Origin: Purshia tridentata
Lineage: Eukaryota > Streptophyta > Magnoliopsida > Rosales > Rosaceae
Length of the DNA stretch: 64,000 bases
Assembly: GCA_003254885.1 (NCBI GenBank)
Contig: QANT01005818.1
Coordinates: 1 to 64,000, forward strand
Direction of reading: 5' to 3'
In this document: one piece after another, positions 1 to 10,738 of the stretch
Position numbering within the stretch: position 1 is the first letter of the stretch
How the letters are laid out: every line of letters starts with the position of its first letter
Notes under the pieces: model-generated
Seen by the model: the letters and a program-made list of their open reading frames with translations, nothing else
Databases searched by the model: none
What the model was told of the DNA's origin: nothing
Made by a program: the position numbers and the translations under genes

Positions 1-3000
1 TTTTGTCTCATTTCGTATTTTTAAATTTATTATCTCAATTTATTTTTTGTAAATTTTTTTTGTGTTTCATATAATTTAAAATTTTGAAATCTATTTATTT
101 CATTGTTTGAATGATTGATGTGGTGTTTATGTGGTAGAGAATAAATTAATTATAAAATTAACAAATTCGATAGTTTCAAATTATATGACATACAAGAGAA
201 ACTTATAAGAATTAAGACAATAAAATTTAAGAAATCAAAGTAAGACAAATTATAATTTCAGACAATAAATAGACAAATAAACCTATATAAAATTGCATCA
301 TTTTATACTTCTATTTAATTATCTTTCCTATATAATCTTAAACTTAATTCCTAAATCTTGAAATCATGTTTGCAATAGATATGTGTGCAAAATCAACACA
401 AATAAAAAGATCAACAGAGAATCAATCTTATTTCCTAGTTGTCACCATAATTGAAACTTTGAAATCAATTAAGGTGCTATAATTTGATTTCAATCTGGAG
501 GTTACTTGCTTCTTAGTCATAAAAGATTGAATTTACTTTCAATCTGAGTGGATAAACATTGCCAAATTGTGATTATTTTTTCATTTTGGCCTCTAAATTG
601 CGATTTTAAAAAGGCTGAAAAGCCACACATGTAATTATACAAAAGGTGCCAATCTGATTTCTGGGTCTTCCCCACAAAGAGGTGGTGGGGACATGCATGA
701 TGAGTGTGTCTGGGTAATTATTATTTGATATTGAGGGATGTTTAATTATTATTTTAGGTTTGCATAATTAATCAATGACTATAAATGAATCTTATATATG
801 TATGGATTGAGCATGCAAACTTCAAGATTTGGTGTCTTTTTCATCCCACTGTATAATAAGATGAAAAAGTCCATGTTTTATGCCACAATTCCCGGTGATA
901 TTTTTCGGGTTAAAAGTCTTTAAGCCATGAATACACTCTTAGGTATGGTCAAACTAGACCAAGCAACTAGGCAACTACCCACCTCAAAATTTAAGAAGGG
1001 TCCTTCACTTAGTTTAAAATGTGTGTCAACTTTAATCAAATATATTATCTTACACATTACAATTCGTATAGTTGCAGTTATTGAAATAACTTAGTTGAAA
1101 AAACTATAGAATTATTTCGCTCGTACTCAAATTCATCCCTTTTTTCTAAAAGAATATATTATTTTAATTTTTTTTTCCATGAAACTCATTACCTTCTTAC
1201 GCTACACATAGGTGTACTACTAGGTTTTGAAAATTTCTTGAGGGTAATTGTGTTTCTTGGTCTGCAAGATATGTCGGGGAGAATGTCGCACTTGGCAATC
1301 TTATTACTTTATATATCGCATCACCTCAAAAGGTTGATTATATTTTTACCAAGCATATATTGTCATGCAGGATGTTTGAGACTCTTAATTCGAAGCAAAC
1401 TTGGTCCTTTTTGTTAAGGAAAAGAGAGATACAAAGATGTTGTAATCTGGTGCTAGATTTGAGTGATTGGAATTATTAGTAAGAGTTGCTGTAGCTTTTC
1501 AGTGAGGTTGGAACTCTCTGCAGCTCACCTTAATAATCATTAAATTTGTAGTTTTCTAAATATCGTAAGAAATTGTGTAAATTTGTTTCTAAATCTAATC
1601 ATCATGTGGACGCATGTATGGTGCAGATGTTTTTGTCCTTATTATATTGACGAATTTACCCATTATGATCTCTACTTTTAATTTTATATGTAAATTTTCT
1701 AAAAGGATGGGACAGTTGAAAACCCTATTATTAACACTTGTACTTACCGAAAAGAAAAATAATAATATTAACACTTGTGGGCTATATATGTGAAGTAGAC
1801 GTACAGCTATTGTAATATAATATTTGTCCTTATCTATTACCAATCAATTCAAATTGTGACCAGTCACCCTATTTCTTTAGTAGTAGCACTACCTAATACT
1901 GGGGAAATGTGTCCTTCTAATGTGAAACCATCCTTTAATCTTTGGGGCTCAAGTCCGACCTACGCTGCTGCCTCAACTACTCGCTCACGAGTCACGAGTC
2001 ACGAGTCACGAGTCACGTCTCAGAACTCACACAGCCAGCAAAGTAAGCCATGGGCAGAGAGACAAAAGGCAAAACCGTGTGGGTCCCACCGATGACAGAA
2101 TCCTTCCCTCTTGGACTTTTTGCGCGCACGGCTACGGTCCTGTTGTGGACCCCATGCTTCTAAAAGAAGAAAAGAAAACCTTCCACGACGCCGAAACCCC
2201 ACTCTCGCTTTGAGAGTTTTTGCTACTACTTGCCGTTGGTTTTGCGACACGTGCAAGATCCCACCACGTGGGGTGAGCAGTTGGCGAGTACGAAGAATCA
2301 TGATGGTGGTAGGGTCGCGCGTCTAGCAAAGCCCTGGGACCGCAAAAGGGAAGGGACCCACTTGCTAAAACTGGCCACCTGAATGAAGAAAACTGCTCTC
2401 TGACAGCGATTCCCGCCAAAGCAGACAAACAATATTTGAAAGAAAAGTAAAAAATTGTAGAAAAGTAAATAGAAAAACGAAATAAAGTAAGTGCAAAATG
2501 GAGAATTTGGTTGCAGTTTAACCCGTAAAAGGCTCCTTTTTGAACAAAAACTTCAAAAATGACCGGGAATACCATATATGTCACATCCGCAGGAGAAATA
2601 AAGAAGGAAAATCTATGAAATCTATGAAATATGTCCACTCATCTCTCAAATATTTCTACCACCTCTCCGTTTAACAAAATTCTAAATTCATTATACTAGC
2701 ATTGTTTATATCAAGGCAAACAAGCATAATATTAATGAATAAATTCTCAAATCGTGGCTTGGGAGTCTTCAAATTTATTTTTATCATTTCTTTAATTTAA
2801 ATTAAAATAAAAAATGCTTATTTTTAAAATATGAAATCATGATATGTTAGGCACTAGTATGTGTGAAAATATTTTAAAACCTTAGCGTTTTCATTTGACA
2901 AAATTCTTAGTCTTAGGGAGTATCAGTGTACATTAATTCTAAGTTTAAATTTGTCATTTTAAATGCTTTTAAATAGAATTTTAACAGAAAGAGATGTGAA

Positions 3001-3890
3001 ATGATATTAAAACCTAGGGTTCTCATAATAATTTTTAAAATCTCATGGGGTGTCAATGTAAATAATCAAAATTTAAGAGGAATGATTGTCTTCCAAGTTT
3101 GTTATGCGTAAAATTCGTCACGTAATCACCTTGACCTTGAACCACCACATCAAGGCCTACATTAACCACTGCGTCACTTTTTTTTTATTACTTTGCACAC
3201 CAAAACGATATACATTAAGCATAATAGGGATGCTAATGTGATACTAGCCAAGGACCCTATGATGCTCAAGTCAGTTATTAAACCTTGTTTCCGAGTAGTC
3301 TAGAGAGCTAATAGTTGTATATTTCACCTGAGGGCTAGTGTCCCCTATTTATAGTTATTATCGTCGAGGGTCGCACATGCTAGGCTTTCTAACCAAGAAG
3401 CTCATTTATTTCATCCTAGTCGCCCACATACCTCACCTCTTAGGACCTAAGTGAAATTCTAAGTTGGTATGAGATCATAAAAGCGCTATTAAATAAAAGA
3501 ACTTTTAAGAAGCAATGCCAAACAGGCCATTAAAATATTTAATTCTTATACTAAAATATATTTATTACGGGTTATCATCTACAATATGCTCTTACTTGCA
3601 ATTAATGGTCATACAGTATCACATGCTGAAGTTTGATCTTCTAATTAGATCCTACTGTAAAGTTAGGATTAGTTTTCCACGTATATCAAACTGGTTTGTT
3701 CCATAAACATAATTGTAATGTTTCTTTATAGACATAAAGAAAACGCCTCCTAAAATCTTGAAAAAAGCCAAGCCAGGCCAAAATAGTCATTCAACCATGG
3801 TTACTCTGTCTGGTTGGATATTAGCTGTCAAATAAAGCCCAAAATTTAAAATAACAAGAAACTAATTTTTTATATAAAAAAACATTTTCT
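1..3890. other. Intergenic region upstream of the bHLH gene
   Basis: AT-rich DNA without a supportable coding region; the open frames here are short and have no family resemblance. The one distinct patch is the GC-richer stretch near 1980-2420, listed separately. The stretch 2860-3110 carries wording of the type 'gggtgtcaatgtaaat', which recurs in a dispersed repeat near 20.7-21.0 kb, so part of it may be old repeat. Confidence 0.6.
1986..2420. promoter_or_regulatory. GC-rich promoter-like island with tandem CACGAGT units and two G-boxes
   Basis: A GC-richer island in AT-rich surroundings. It opens with about four head-to-tail copies of the 7-base unit CACGAGT (near 1986-2015). Two palindromic G-boxes, CACGTG, lie at 2248-2253 and 2265-2270, 17 bases apart. 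G-boxes are bound by plant bZIP and bHLH factors. No TATA box or convincing gene start follows on either strand; the nearest start is the bHLH leader about 1.5 kb downstream. It may be a distal element of that gene or the start of an unseen non-coding transcript. Confidence 0.4.
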
Positions 3891-3896
3891 TAACTT

Positions 3897-3960
3897 TATA
3901 AAAACACTATAGAAGGCCTTCTCGTTTCTCTCCCCCAGTTTTCACACTCTCAGCTTCTCT

Positions 3961-3996
<36 letters not shown>

Positions 3997-4465
3997 TCAG
4001 TGTCTCTCGGAGGAATCCCAAGTCCCTCTGCCACCATTTCAGCCTCTATTACTTACCCAGAATAATTTATCCTTGAGTGCTCAATTTTCAGTCATTTCAG
4101 TGAAGTCCCATGTTCATAGATTGAAGTAATTCACTGATTCTTTAACTTTCTGATAACTTTCTGGTGATTTTCCGGTATTAATAGTTTGACTATTGTGTAA
4201 AGTTCCATACTTTACAAAGTAAAATCCAAGAAAATTGAAGAGAGTACGCCAAAAGTTTCACTCTTTAAGAGAGAGGAAACTGACATAGAGAGAGAGAGAG
4301 AGAGGTAGAAAGGGTCTTTTGAGTAACTGGGTCACTTTTATCTATAGCTTTAAACCCAAATATCCTGTAGTTTTGGTGATTCTGGAGGTGGGTTTTGAAG
4401 ACTTTGGCTTAAGCCATAAAAATATGATTGTTAGCTCTCTCTGCAATGGTGGCACTAGGTTCTCG
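3897..4465 (+). promoter_or_regulatory. TATA box and 5'-UTR exon of the bHLH gene
   Basis: TATAAAAA at 3897-3904 is followed about 25-60 bases later by a CT-rich leader with a (TC)n run at about 3966-3991, the usual look of a plant core promoter. The untranslated exon probably runs to 4465, where CGGTGAGT gives a good 5' splice site. The matching acceptor is at 6180-6181, so the UTR intron is about 1.7 kb. A short AG repeat lies near 4290. Several small ATG frames in the leader could reduce translation. Confidence 0.55.
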
Positions 4466-6061
4466 GTGAGTTCTTTAAACTTAGTACAATTTCTTTTGAA
4501 CTTTTGTATATATAATAGTTCTTGTTGAGAAAGCTATACTTTTTCTCATAGGAATTTTTGGTAGATTTATGGGTCAAATAAATGCTGCAAATAATGCTCA
4601 ATCACTGATAAAGCTTCTCTGCTTGAATGGTTGGTATTCTTCTGAATCTGCTGATGACATTTACTGGAACATACGTTTCGTTATGTGGCATTATGTTATC
4701 TCAAAATTTCTTTATTCTACAACATATACTGACGTACGTTTATAATTGTTTATAATTATGAATGCATGTATGTGTGTATTTGGTATTAATAAAGAGATGC
4801 TCTTTGATATTAAATGAGGTTGGAAGATTGTGTACGCCGATTAGATATGTTCATGGTTCAATTCACGGTATATAAATTTGTTTTCTGGGGCCCACCAATT
4901 AATTATTTCAGTTTGTTCCTAATTACTCTCACAGAAACTTATTTATGATTCTGATCTTGTTTTTCTTCATCATATTAGAAACTCCATTCAATTCTAATTG
5001 TCTGGTTGGTTGATTATTGCCTGTAGATTAGTGAATCATGGACCTTTGGTCCATTCTAGAAGACTTTGAGTTTTAATATAAAAGGAAAAATTATGCAATT
5101 TTTTTTATTAATTTATTATGAGTAGGTGATTGTGTTTTTCGTTGTACGATGGAGTTGTTGTCTCTTTGTGAGTCTGCAAGTTTTAATAATTTGTGGTTTC
5201 ATTTTTTTTATATGGTAGGACACTAGAGTATATTATATTACATCTTGAGAGTCGAATTGAGGGTAAACCTCTGAACAAACCAGGGCATGTCTTGTTTATA
5301 ATATAAAGTATAAACATTAATAATGCAGTGACATTTGCATTCTGTCGTGTATGGCTTATAAAACTTGATTATATTAAGGTATACAGAGAATAGAACTAAG
5401 CTAGTTATAGTAGACCAACTTATCCATGTTCCTGGATGCTTCATTTATCGAAATCAAACTTTTTGGACAGTCAACTTTAATCTTCTATTTCTTTACAATT
5501 TAGACATCGCCGCACGGGTGCCTTCCTGCAGCTTGTACCCATGTGCATGATTTCCTTGTGTTCTGTACAACTTCCATGGAACCTTGTGCATTCATGTGCC
5601 TCATAGGAGGTAAAGGATGAACCACCATCCCAAAAATCTTCATGCATATCATCCTGAGATTTAAAAATAAAAAAGTAAAATTGTTCATCTGTAATTAAGA
5701 TGTCAACAAGTGTTAGTTCATTTTGCAAATAATATATTAGTTTTTTTTTTTAGTGTATGGAAATCGTAGAGCATCTGTTTTCATTAATCCTGCCATAAAG
5801 GACTACATTTTGGAGATTTCTTAGTGTGGAATATATCTGTACTGAGTACTATAAACAATCGACACATAAATTCCTTTTCAGATCATTTTTTTTTATTTTC
5901 TTAAATCATAAAACACTATGGCAAACATGTGTAGTGATTATGACCAGACAATAAGGATTATTTCCTTTTCTGGACTGCTTGCTACACATTTTACCATAAA
6001 GGGAAATACATTGATAAGTTGTTCTAGATATAATCATCTTCTATTGGGACTTGTGAAAGTG

Positions 6062-6125
6062 TTAGTTTAACGTTGATTATTGGGGTGTGTATATTAGTTT
6101 AACGTTGATTATTGGGGTGTGTATA
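6062..6125. repeat. 32-bp unit duplicated in tandem in the bHLH 5'-UTR intron
   Basis: The unit starting TTAGTTTAACGTTGATTATT occurs at 6062 and again at 6094, apparently without a change, shortly before the 3' splice site at 6181. It is probably a recent slippage or unequal-exchange event. Confidence 0.85.
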
Positions 6126-6205
6126 TTTTTTTATACTCTTGTACTCTTATACTTAAAAGATCTTATTCTTTCTTAAACCAGGGGGAGGAAGGGATAGATA
6201 TAAGA

Positions 6206-8141
6206 ATGATGACAGAACACAAAAGAAGTCCCTGCTCTGTTGACCAAAGCAGTATTACTTCTCTGGCATCCAAACGGCATAAGACTGATTTATCCATCTC
6301 CACAAAGGTTTGCTTTCCTCCTTCCTCCTTTAAAATTTCTCATGTGTGTGGGTGTGATTATTTCTGTTGTATCCAAATGACATAAGATGAATTATCCATC
6401 TCCACAAAGGTTTCTTTTCCTTCTTTCCCTCCCTTCAACTTTCTGTTCTTGGGGTATGGGTCCTCAATTGTTTGATGTGTGTGGGTGACAGAGAGAATAC
6501 AAATCCGTAGAAATTTACAAAGTGTAAAACTTAGCTTTACACCAGTATGATTTGATCTTTTTCTTGCTTATGCGTGCACACGTGTGTAATGGTTATTTGG
6601 GGGCCATTCTAGTTTCAAACAGCCACTTGTTAAACTTTGAAACTTGAAGCTTTCATCTTAGGGGTCACCTGAATTATTTTCTGATATCTGTAAACTACGG
6701 TTTCAAGTGCTATATTTTACCTTGACTGGTATAAAACTGCAACTGTCTCATAGAAATACATTATCTATTAGAACCTGATATAGTTAAAAATTACTTTACT
6801 TTTTATGTATGATTATAAGAAGCTTTAAAATAGTATGTTTTGTATCTAGAAAGATGAAAAAGAGATCAACCTTTTGTAGCCACTGTATTGAGTTATTATA
6901 GTGACTAGGTGAATGCGATTTTCCTCAACGTTGATCTGAAATTCATTCTACTATAGTTATTAGTTTCTCATTGTGGTGTAAAAAGGTAAGGTTTCACTTC
7001 ATTCTCTCTTAAATATTACCTTTGAAGGCCTTGCCTGCTGGAGATATCTCACTGTGTGCTACTTATATTTTGTTTCTTTTTTCTGCTCTTAGGAGAGGAA
7101 AGAGAAGCTTGGTGAACGGATTGTAGCTCTGCAACAGCTTGTTTCACCATATGGAAAGGTACATAGAACAAACTAATCCTTTTCATTAAAGCGTGAAAAT
7201 TTTGAAGCATGATTTAGAATGGTGGTGTTATGAAATTAATTGTTCCCTATCAGTTATCTCAATGAATTTGTGGTCATTTAGAGTTCTCAGGTCCATCATA
7301 GACTTTACGCATGACCACAAAGTGAATGCCATCTGATGTGGGCATGCTATGTTGTAGTAGTAGTTTAGTTTCCAGTGCTAACAGTTGTTTATTTGTGCTG
7401 TGTGCCTAAAGTGCTCCTAATTTTACTGCAGACGGATACAGCTTCTGTCCTTCTGGAGGCAATGGACTATATACGCTTCCTTCAAGACCAAGTTAAGGTT
7501 AGACTCTTCAGTCTGCAACCTTGTATAGTGAAAGGGTTTTCAACCAGCAACATATTGTAATTATTTTACTTTGAGAGATGTCTTTGATTTCTACTGCTTG
7601 ATTGGTAACAGATTTGACTTTCTTGTTGGTTGTGATTTAGGTGTTGAGTGCTCCATACCTCCAAAGCACGCCAACAGCTAAGATGCAGGTGAGCCAAATG
7701 TCAAATCATATTTCAAAGTTTGTTTGGAGAACCCATGAATGACATTTATTGAATGTAAGCATTGTCATAATGAAGAGTTGATGGCATCACTGATGATGGT
7801 ATTGGATGGGCTTTTAAGACTTGCACAAGCTGATATCATATGTCCTACATATGTTATTGGACTAAAAGCAAAGTGGTGTCACATAATGTTCATGACACCA
7901 TAGTACAATTTAAATGGCATAATTTGGTTGACTTTATGGTTAATAACTTAATGCTTAATGGGGTTCACTTCTAATTTTGTTTTATCAGGAATTAGAGCCA
8001 TACAGCTTGAGAAGCAGAGGTCTTTGTGTTGTTCCTGTCTCTTGTACTGTTGGAGTTGCTCAAAGTAATGGTGCAGATATCTGGGCTCCCATTAAAGCTA
8101 CTTCTCCCAAAGTTGAGAACACTTTCTCACAATTCCATTGA
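6206..8141 (+). CDS. Atypical bHLH transcription factor, bHLH153-like
   Basis: Five coding exons: 6206-6307, 7093-7158, 7432-7497, 7641-7688, 7989-8141; all borders are GT-AG, in phase, giving 144 residues. The bHLH is at about residues 30-78, with [20 protein letters not shown] followed by the second helix ([20 protein letters not shown]), each on its own exon. The C-terminal half has the [16 protein letters not shown] and ADIWAPIK blocks typical of the plant bHLH68/110/123/153 group. The basic region lacks the His-Glu-Arg triad needed for E-box contact, so DNA binding is probably weak or through a partner; it should act in the nucleus as a dimer. Closest remembered relative: Arabidopsis bHLH153 (At1g05710). 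Start chosen as the first of two adjacent ATGs after the 3' splice site at 6181. Confidence 0.88.
6369..6412 (+). repeat. Tandem copy of the end of the first bHLH coding exon, including its splice donor
   Basis: The last ~40 bases of exon 6206-6307 (from CATCCAAACGGCATAAGA through CATCTCCACAAAG and the GT) recur 102 bases downstream, with a GTTTCT donor-like site after 6409. Reading past the first donor hits a stop at 6383-6385, before the second donor, so use of the copy would truncate the protein before the HLH. Confidence 0.75.
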
Positions 8142-8602
8142 TACCATCAATGCTCAGCAACCAAAAGGGTCTTTAAGATGCTCGATCAAGGAGGTGTAAA
8201 GGGTATAACTGATTTCGTTTCGAAAGCTCAACATATTTTTGTGATGCAGATGCCTATTTGTAACTGATTTTTAGCATGACGACCCTTCAATTTTATTCTG
8301 TTATTGAAGGTAGTCATGCTTGAACTCTCCATCTAATGCAGTCCCCAACCATTCTGGTTTTTTTAACTGGTGGTGGGATGAGCTTCTAGTGCTCCTAGTA
8401 TGGTACGTCTATTAGTATACTTAAATCTGCAAAGTGTATATTTATAAACTTGTGTTGTATAATGATTCTGACCATGATTAATTAATATATGGTGGGGCAT
8501 ATAATGGTTTATAACATAGATGATGTCTTCTCAATAGGAAAGTCTATTGGTTCTCCCCAATTTCTTCATTATACCCCTTCAAATTCTTTTTTTTTTTTTG
8601 GC

Positions 8603-8647
8603 TCTTCTGAAAATAATAGTGGTATTTTCGGTATTATTTTCAGAAGA
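8603..8647. repeat. Perfect inverted repeat (16-bp arms, 13-base loop)
   Basis: TCTTCTGAAAATAATA at 8603-8618 is mirrored exactly by TATTATTTTCAGAAGA at 8632-8647, following a run of T. It lies about 460 bases past the bHLH stop. It could fold in the transcript or be the core of a tiny inverted-repeat element. Confidence 0.85.
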
Positions 8648-8740
8648 AAAAGAAAGGCTTGTCCTATGTTATTAGATTTGTTAAAAATTGGGTTGGATTA
8701 GTCCCTATAGCAAGTATGGGTGATTGTGGAGGGATCTAAG

Positions 8741-8860
8741 CATTTATTTTAAAATCAATTGGCAATGAGAGCAGTTTAAATTATTTGATATTAATTTAAA
8801 CATTTATTTCAAAATTAATTAACAATAAGAGTAGTTTAAATTTTTATAAGTTATTATTTA
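8741..8860. repeat. Imperfect direct repeat, period 60 bp, two copies
   Basis: Blocks beginning CATTTATTT(T/C) at 8741 and 8801 share the order AAAAT(C/T)AATT, CAAT(G/A)AGAG, AGTTTAAATT. The two copies have diverged at several positions. Confidence 0.7.
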
Positions 8861-10738
8861 TTAGCAAAGTTCTCATATTTTCAGTGTGAGATTTTTCTCA
8901 ACAAATTGCTATTAAGCTCAGTTTATGAGCTCCAATTTAACTGTGATATACCTGTGAATTATCTAATATGATTCATATATTGTGGTTGTGTAAAGAAATG
9001 TTCTTTTTCTTCTAACACATGGTCCTTATGCTAGCTGCCAGCAATTAATGCTGATTGGCTCATCCTATATTTATATAAATTAAGTGTTATAAATCTATTT
9101 CATCTTTTGCTCCTTACTTTAAAAAATAAATACATTATTAAAATTGAAAATCAAGTATAAACAAATAAGACAAAAAAAGTGGAGGATTTGAATTTGGATT
9201 CATGTTTCTCAGGAGTGCCTTATATACATATATGTGGTCAGAAGGCATACATCCCAAAAACCAAAACCATGTATTTTGTGTTGTTTTACTGCAATTCTTA
9301 CATCCATGACATGATACTTCATTGTGCAAGTTTATGGCATGCATATATTTTATTATACATGTATTTATGGCTAGTTTAATTGTTGTTATTAACTTATTAT
9401 TGACAATACATTATGGTACTTCATTGTGCTATTCAAACTATAATGCTCTATTTGTACCATTAAAACTAGCTTTTTGACGCGCTAATTAATGAGCGTGCAA
9501 TATGCCTTTGTAATTAACATAAAAGCAACATGGAGTTTGACAGTGCAAGCGGAATGAAGGCGCACCAAAAAAGCATTCACACTGTGAAGTGTGAACACCA
9601 CAAAATTAAAATAAAAGTTTAATTAGACATACACAAGAGAGATGCTATGTGGGGCTGTAGCCTGTAAATAATTTGGTTGTACCATCTTTTCAAGCAACCT
9701 AGCAAGTTCTTTTAAACTTAATAATTCTATTTCTTCCTTTTTAGGTTAGAAACTTATTCTTTAAATATAAGTGAATTTAGCTATTATTCAATTCTATACA
9801 TCAAATAACTGCAGAAAATTATCAAATCAAAAATCGAGTTATTTAATTGAGCAAATAAATAGATGAAAATATTTACGATAAATACAAAACCCATCCTTCC
9901 TCACTGTTGAAAACTTGAAATATTAATGCCCTGCTCTCTGCCAATGTATGCTCAAGTTTCTACATCTCTGATAAATCTAGCTCAAGCCAACTTTTACAGA
10001 AAGCTTCTTGTTATATTTTACTATTGTGGCTTTACTTTAGTTATGTTATAAAGATATTTTGTGAAATCCTTGATCTATTGCCACATGTATGGCTTAGATC
10101 TCACTTGGTGTTGACTTAGGATGTTGTCCTAAGCCTCACACAACAAACGATCATCATATTAATCAAAAGACCTGCAGCCAAGCCAGCTGCGACTCATCAC
10201 TCTTTTCTTACTCTGCATATTATCTCCTTGCTTCATAATCTAGTGGTCAAAGATTGATTGCAGGTGATAAAAACATCACTCATAACCAAACGGCAAAACA
10301 ATTTTCAATTTGATTGTTTCCAGATAACCATCCATAAATGGAAACTCAGAACACTGTTAATTTGGATTGTTAAATCATACTGCAAGGTGGTTCTCGCCAA
10401 TGTAAGCATTTAGTTTCTTAAAAAGATGATGTCCTAAATGTCTGCATGTTAAGAATGTTGAGCAAGAAAGGTTTGGGAGCTTGATAGATAATGGTACACT
10501 TTGCTGGTATAATTTTACATTTATCAGCTTCATATAAAAATGAAAGGAAAGAAAAGTACCAACTTGGACCTATGAGCGGAAAATTCTGAATTTTAACCGA
10601 AAAATGGATCCTCCCCCACTCCCATCCCAATAAAATAAAAAGAAAAATAAAAAAAATATTAATGTGTTGGTAGAAACTCATGATACATGATGATTAAGAT
10701 ACAGATTAAGGGAGTCACAGAAGATAATAACAAAGTAT

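Larger units (their letters stand above)
8142..10738. other. 3' region of the bHLH gene and convergent intergenic space
   Basis: This holds the bHLH 3'-UTR and the tail of the convergent SELENOF-like gene. A perfect 16-base hairpin (8603-8647) and a 60-bp direct repeat (about 8741-8860) lie within. The rest is AT-rich DNA with no coding region that I can support. Confidence 0.6.

Noticed and set aside
2132-2638. 168-codon minus-strand frame over the GC-rich island
   Set aside because: No family match; overlapping frames are open on both strands, as expected from GC-rich non-coding DNA.
5477-5728. 83-codon minus-strand frame in the bHLH 5'-UTR intron
   Set aside because: Low similarity to any family and no splice or promoter context.
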